5,639 nt of DNA. Origin: Sphingomonadaceae bacterium. GTDB lineage: Bacteria; Pseudomonadota; Alphaproteobacteria; Sphingomonadales; Sphingomonadaceae. The translations under genes and the position numbers were made by a program. The notes under the pieces are model-generated. The model made no database searches and was not told the origin of the DNA. It saw only the letters and a program-made list of their open reading frames with translations. The stretch covers positions 1 to 5,639 of the forward strand of contig RFSU01000150.1 of assembly GCA_009923795.1 (NCBI GenBank), in the 5' to 3' direction. This document shows positions 5,006 through 5,639 of the stretch, in pieces. The number at the start of each line of letters is the position of its first letter. The first letter of the stretch is position 1.

Positions 5006-5639
5006 TCAGCCTTTTTGAAAAGCGGCGGCCAGTTCCACATGGGTTGACCAACGGAACTGGCCGACCGGCTGCACCCATTCAAGACGATAGCCGCCCGCCA
5101 CCAGCATCGCTGCATCGCGGGCAAAGGTCGCGGGGTTGCAACTGACATAGGCGATGCGGGCGACGGTGGATGCCGCAAGCTCTACCACCTGCTCCTTCGC
5201 GCCTGCGCGCGGTGGATCGAGCACGACCGCCTCAAATGCGCCAAGCTCTGCTGCCGTTAACGGACGACGAAACAGGTCACGGTGCAAGGCCTTAACCAGC
5301 CGACCTGTCCGGTTGGCCGCCGCCTGAAGCGCAAGGATCGCATCGCGCGCCCCTTCTACAGCCAGCACCTGCCCCGGCAAATCAAAGGCAAAAGTGCCCA
5401 GCCCCGCAAACAAATCAGCACTGCGGGTCGCGCCGCCAACAGCATCCCGAACTGCGGCCTGCAACGCGGCCTGCCCATCGGCCGTTGCCTGCAGAAACGC
5501 CCCTTCTGGCAAGCCGACCGCCACCCCGCCCAGCGTCACCGTCACAGGCTCAGGCTCCCACCGTGCGGTCGGACCATAGCCTTCATCCAGCGACAGGCGC
5601 GCCAGACCATGGGTTTGGGCAAAGCGGGACAGCGCCTCG
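5006..5639 (-). CDS. TrmA/RlmD-type RNA 5-methyluridine methyltransferase, 5' end beyond window
   Basis: The visible 210 C-terminal residues form the SAM-dependent methyltransferase domain of the RNA m5U methyltransferase family (TrmA, RlmC, RlmD), which methylates C5 of specific uridines in tRNA or 23S rRNA. The signatures run in order: FLQATADGQ, the SAM-site segment equivalent to FxQxN; DLFAGLGTFAF, the SAM-binding motif I; DPPRAG; YVSCNPATFARD, with the nucleophilic Cys that attacks C6 of the uracil; and HVE near the C-terminus, carrying the general-base Glu. The stop is TGA at 5008-5006. The frame is open to the right edge (codons begin at 5638), so a GTG at 5545 is internal, not the start. 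The N-terminal TRAM and Fe-S cysteine regions lie outside the window, so the RNA target cannot be assigned. It is convergent with the MAPEG pair and otherwise unrelated to its neighbours. Confidence 0.92.
   Translation of the reverse strand, partial: EALSRFAQTHGLARLSLDEGYGPTARWEPEPVTVTLGGVAVGLPEGAFLQATADGQAALQAAVRDAVGGATRSADLFAGLGTFAFDLPGQVLAVEGARDAILALQAAANRTGRLVKALHRDLFRRPLTAAELGAFEAVVLDPPRAGAKEQVVELAASTVARIAYVSCNPATFARDAAMLVAGGYRLEWVQPVGQFRWSTHVELAAAFQKG

Noticed and set aside
5543..5545. GTG at 5545 as start of the methyltransferase
   Set aside because: The same frame continues upstream to the window edge with plausible protein sequence, and the family is much longer than 179 residues.

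Overview
The window reads as an ordinary chromosomal segment of a GC-rich alphaproteobacterium, most likely of the order Sphingomonadales. That placement is inferred from overall protein style, GC-rich codon use, a glycine-zipper lipoprotein of the 17 kDa surface-antigen type, and a type III ornithine decarboxylase paired with a bacterial deoxyhypusine synthase homologue. I see no mobile element, CRISPR array, tRNA or rRNA.

Left part, minus strand (1-1546). A PLP-dependent threonine/serine dehydratase gene starts with GTG at 1546 and is broken by a frameshift near 779-784. A 55-residue two-helix membrane protein follows 10 nt downstream (404-571). A 94-nt gap holds a strong inverted repeat (363-382), and then a glycine-zipper lipoprotein gene (start 309) runs off the left edge.

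Centre, plus strand (1547-4015). A divergent intergenic region of 151 nt holds a sigma70-like promoter (TTTACA, 17 nt, TATACG). It also holds a structured leader that I identify as the alphaproteobacterial speF RNA motif. The leader can form a 6-bp stem interleaved with a 12-bp helix that buries the Shine-Dalgarno sequence of the next gene. That gene is an ornithine/lysine decarboxylase (TTG start), followed after 77 nt by a deoxyhypusine synthase-family protein. Bacteria lack the eIF5A substrate of true deoxyhypusine synthase, so the pair most plausibly makes putrescine and then a longer polyamine such as homospermidine, with the RNA as control of both genes. The synthase keeps the catalytic Lys but has lost several spermidine-contacting residues of the eukaryotic enzyme. 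This is the most interesting part of the window.

Right part (4016-5639). Two tandem MAPEG-family four-helix membrane proteins, about 45% alike by eye, are encoded 15 nt apart. The first has a G-run tract that fits a G-quadruplex directly over its ribosome binding site. They converge, with only 4 nt between stop codons, on a minus-strand TrmA/RlmD-type RNA m5U methyltransferase gene whose 5' part lies beyond the window.
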